A stretch of 7,228 nt of DNA, from positions 1 to 7,228 of the forward strand of contig JADGQE010000201.1 in assembly GCA_017882055.1 (NCBI GenBank), read 5' to 3'. Positions within the stretch are counted from its first letter, which is position 1; every line of letters starts with the position of its first letter. Below the pieces are notes generated by a model. It ran no database searches, was not told where the DNA came from, and saw nothing but the letters and a program-made list of their open reading frames with translations. This stretch comes from Thermoflexales bacterium. Its GTDB lineage: Bacteria; Chloroflexota; Anaerolineae; Fen-1058. The position numbers and the translations under genes are program-made. Below, one piece after another: positions 6,177 through 7,228 of the stretch.

Positions 6177-6390
6177 CTAAGGGTTCCCCGTAGTTCCCTT
6201 AGCGTTACTCAATGCTTCCTTACGGTTACTCTGCCTTTCCTTAACGTTACTTTATTCTCCCTTGGCGTTACTCAAAGGTTCCTTAGAGTCCCTTTGCTCT
6301 TCCTGAGCGTTACTCGATGTTTCCTTATGGTTACTCGGTCTTTCCTTGGCGTTACTCGATGTTTCCTTATGGTCACTCTGACCTTCCTTA
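6177..6390. repeat. Tandem array of ten 21-bp units
   Basis: Ten units of exactly 21 bp run from 6177 to 6386, with a last CTTA at 6387-6390. The shared pattern is TTCCTTA, two variable bases, GTTACTC, then five variable bases. Units at 6303-6323 and 6345-6365 share the same spacer, and the 42-bp pairs 6303-6344 and 6345-6386 are closely alike, pointing to a recent two-unit duplication. The array stays open in one plus-strand frame (6147-6407, TTG start, heptad FL-x-VT-x-x), but that frame has no ribosome binding site and substitutions are not biased to third codon positions, so I do not call a gene. 21 bp equals two DNA helical turns, so each core would face the same side of the helix, as in protein-binding arrays or iterons. 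No rep gene is nearby. Positions 6391-6493 hold nothing I can assign beyond an isolated AAGGAGG (6396-6402). Confidence 0.9.
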
Positions 6391-6493
6391 AATCTAAGGA
6401 GGCATGATGTAATGTGTTGATCGATGTCAATATTGGGCGCTTCTTTCTAAGTGACGGTTATAGCATGAAGTATGCCAAAAAGCCAATGCGCGC

Positions 6494-6560
6494 AAGACCT
6501 CGGAGGTTTTATCAGGCCGTCTAGCCGCGCCTGCTAATCGCTGAAAACCTCCGAGGTCTT
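6494..6560. repeat. REP-type hairpin at the 3' side of the RAYT gene
   Basis: AAGACCTCGGAGGTTTT at 6494-6510 and its exact reverse complement at 6544-6560 enclose a 33-nt loop, which itself contains a CAGGC/GCCTG pair (6513-6517, 6529-6533). The right arm ends on the first base of the transposase stop codon complement (6560-6562), so the palindrome abuts the gene exactly. By analogy with REP/BIME units it may be the substrate of the adjacent transposase, and it could also end its transcript. Confidence 0.85.
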
Positions 6561-7174
6561 CATTCATGCTCATCCATCAGCATATCCTGCAACTCTTTTT
6601 CGGCGACGAATTCTTGATGTTGCTTAACGAAGCCATCACGCCCGCCAAACCAATCCAATACTTCAACACGCTTCACGAAGGTCGGCTTATCCATGAGAAA
6701 GAGCTGATAGGAAGAATAGGGATAAGCGCGAAAGTCTGCCACAAAGCCATGCTTCTGAGGATTCCAGTGAATGTAATGGATCAACCGCTGGAAATAACCA
6801 TCGGTCGTCACCTCACGCCGCCGATAGCGATTCTCAAACAGACTGCCCGTACGCCCACACGCCCGGTTAATGGCTTTGCTATACGCGTTGAAGAAGTTCG
6901 AGAATTGTTGGCCGGGGTTCTTCAAACCTCGGAGGTCTTGGAGACCTCCGAGGTTTTCGAGGTTTTCTCCAAGGTCTTTTATCCGCACGCCCACGTGAAA
7001 ATGATTGCGCAGCAGGCAATACGCAAATGTCTCGGCGATAGGATCGATATACTTGGCGTATAAATTCATGAAGTACGCATAGTTGCGCTCTTCGATGAAA
7101 ATGTTTTCGCCGTTGTTGCCGCGATTGTAGATGTGGTAATACTTGCCGGGTTCAAGTGGAATGGTTTTCTGCAT
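6560..7174 (-). CDS. REP-associated tyrosine transposase (RAYT), IS200-like Y1 family
   Basis: A Y1-type HUH nuclease of 204 aa that cleaves single-stranded DNA through a 5'-phosphotyrosine and is thought to process REP palindromes. The family pattern is complete: YYHIYNRG (12-19), the HUH motif in NHFHVGV (H58, H60), candidate nucleophile Y98 in NAYSKAINR, GSLFENRYRR (110-119), YIHWNPQKHG (134-143) and YPYSSY (151-156). The length is typical. The linker between HUH and Tyr (about 66-88) is unusual: it is encoded by a REP hairpin plus a 9-bp tandem duplication, reading LENLGGLQDLRGL. The ATG at 7174 is supported only by a weak GAGGG about seven bases upstream; an ATG at 7190 is out of frame. 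The gene sits between two REP hairpins (6494-6560 and 7190-7228), the layout expected of RAYT loci. Unlike IS200/IS605 there is no tnpB. Confidence 0.92.
   Translation of the reverse strand: MQKTIPLEPGKYYHIYNRGNNGENIFIEERNYAYFMNLYAKYIDPIAETFAYCLLRNHFHVGVRIKDLGENLENLGGLQDLRGLKNPGQQFSNFFNAYSKAINRACGRTGSLFENRYRRREVTTDGYFQRLIHYIHWNPQKHGFVADFRAYPYSSYQLFLMDKPTFVKRVEVLDWFGGRDGFVKQHQEFVAEKELQDMLMDEHE
6924..6966. repeat. In-frame REP hairpin inside the RAYT coding sequence
   Basis: AAACCTCGGAGGTCT (6924-6938) and its perfect reverse complement (6942-6956) form a 15-bp stem with a 3-nt loop. They are followed by a tandem duplication of CGAGGTTTT (6949-6957 and 6958-6966) and a degenerate half copy, CTCCAAGGTCTT (6967-6978). 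The arms are variants of the REP palindrome that flanks the gene. The frame stays open across all of it. Confidence 0.9.
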
Positions 7175-7189
7175 ACCAAACCCTCGCCA

Positions 7190-7228
7190 TAAGACCTCGG
7201 AGGTTTGATGAAAACCTCCGAGGTCTTA
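7190..7228. repeat. REP-type hairpin at the 5' side of the RAYT gene
   Basis: TAAGACCTCGGAGGTTT (7190-7206) and its exact reverse complement (7212-7228) make a perfect 17-bp stem with loop GATGA. It begins 15 bp upstream of the transposase start. The arm matches the 6494-6510 unit, so the gene is bracketed by the same palindrome. The window ends at its last base, so more copies may follow. Confidence 0.9.

Noticed and set aside
6177..6390. CRISPR array
   Set aside because: The unit is only 21 bp with 5-7 variable bases, no true spacers, and no cas genes are present.
6147..6407. 86-codon frame through the 21-bp array with heptad FL-x-VT repeats
   Set aside because: It has a TTG start without a ribosome binding site, and variation falls on all codon positions. 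A stop-free frame follows automatically from a 21-bp repeat. I kept it only as a repeat.
6396..6412. AAGGAGG followed by ATGATGTAA
   Set aside because: It is a perfect Shine-Dalgarno but opens only a two-codon frame; other ATGs nearby also stop at once.
6566..7063. Plus-strand frame of 165 codons opposite the RAYT gene
   Set aside because: It is antisense to a gene with a full Y1 transposase motif set.

Overview
The window looks like chromosomal DNA of an uncultivated, fairly GC-rich bacterium, most likely a Chloroflexota (Anaerolineae-like) member. This placement rests on recollection rather than a search: palindromes built on AAGACCTCGGAGGTTT, the 'cagaatgcagaa' type of intergenic repeat and the GCGACTTCAGTCG-type palindromes are all familiar from that phylum, and the protein repertoire fits. 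No rRNA, tRNA or CRISPR array is visible.

Layout from left to right. (1) Positions 1-730 are a degraded accessory patch. It holds a start-less gene remnant on the minus strand (38-295) and a small plus-strand reading frame (422-730), possibly the N-terminal remnant of a transposase. The patch contains no GATC site, whereas the next 1.3 kb has about 24. (2) Positions 700-2976 are a tight two-gene minus-strand operon: a patatin-type lipid hydrolase followed 3 nt later by a 453-aa protein with a nucleotidyltransferase (NTase) signature (GS, DVD, and a later D). A phospholipase effector followed by an NTase is the gene order of minimal CBASS anti-phage operons, but both proteins look atypical, so this is a hypothesis. 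(3) Positions 2977-3272 are a divergent control region with a TATAAT box for each direction around a 114-bp nested inverted repeat. (4) Positions 3273-5237 encode a 654-aa fusion of an MTA/SAH-deaminase-type amidohydrolase with a divergent C-terminal CYTH (triphosphate tunnel) domain, followed by a hairpin terminator at 5287-5334. (5) Positions 5398-6102 (minus) encode an unrecognised helical protein made of two related ~72-residue repeats plus a Lys/Ala-rich tail. (6) Upstream of it, at 6177-6390, lies a tandem array of about ten 21-bp units. (7) Positions 6494-7228 are a REP-associated tyrosine transposase (RAYT, IS200-like) bracketed by hairpins built from the same 16-17-nt REP palindrome. 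A further perfect REP hairpin lies in frame inside the transposase gene.

The strongest leads are the patatin-NTase operon, the deaminase-CYTH fusion with altered CYTH residues, the RAYT that carries a REP hairpin as coding sequence, and the 21-bp array. Three of the gene products (NTase-like, adenosine deaminase-like, CYTH) belong to folds that handle nucleotides; whether they act together is speculation.
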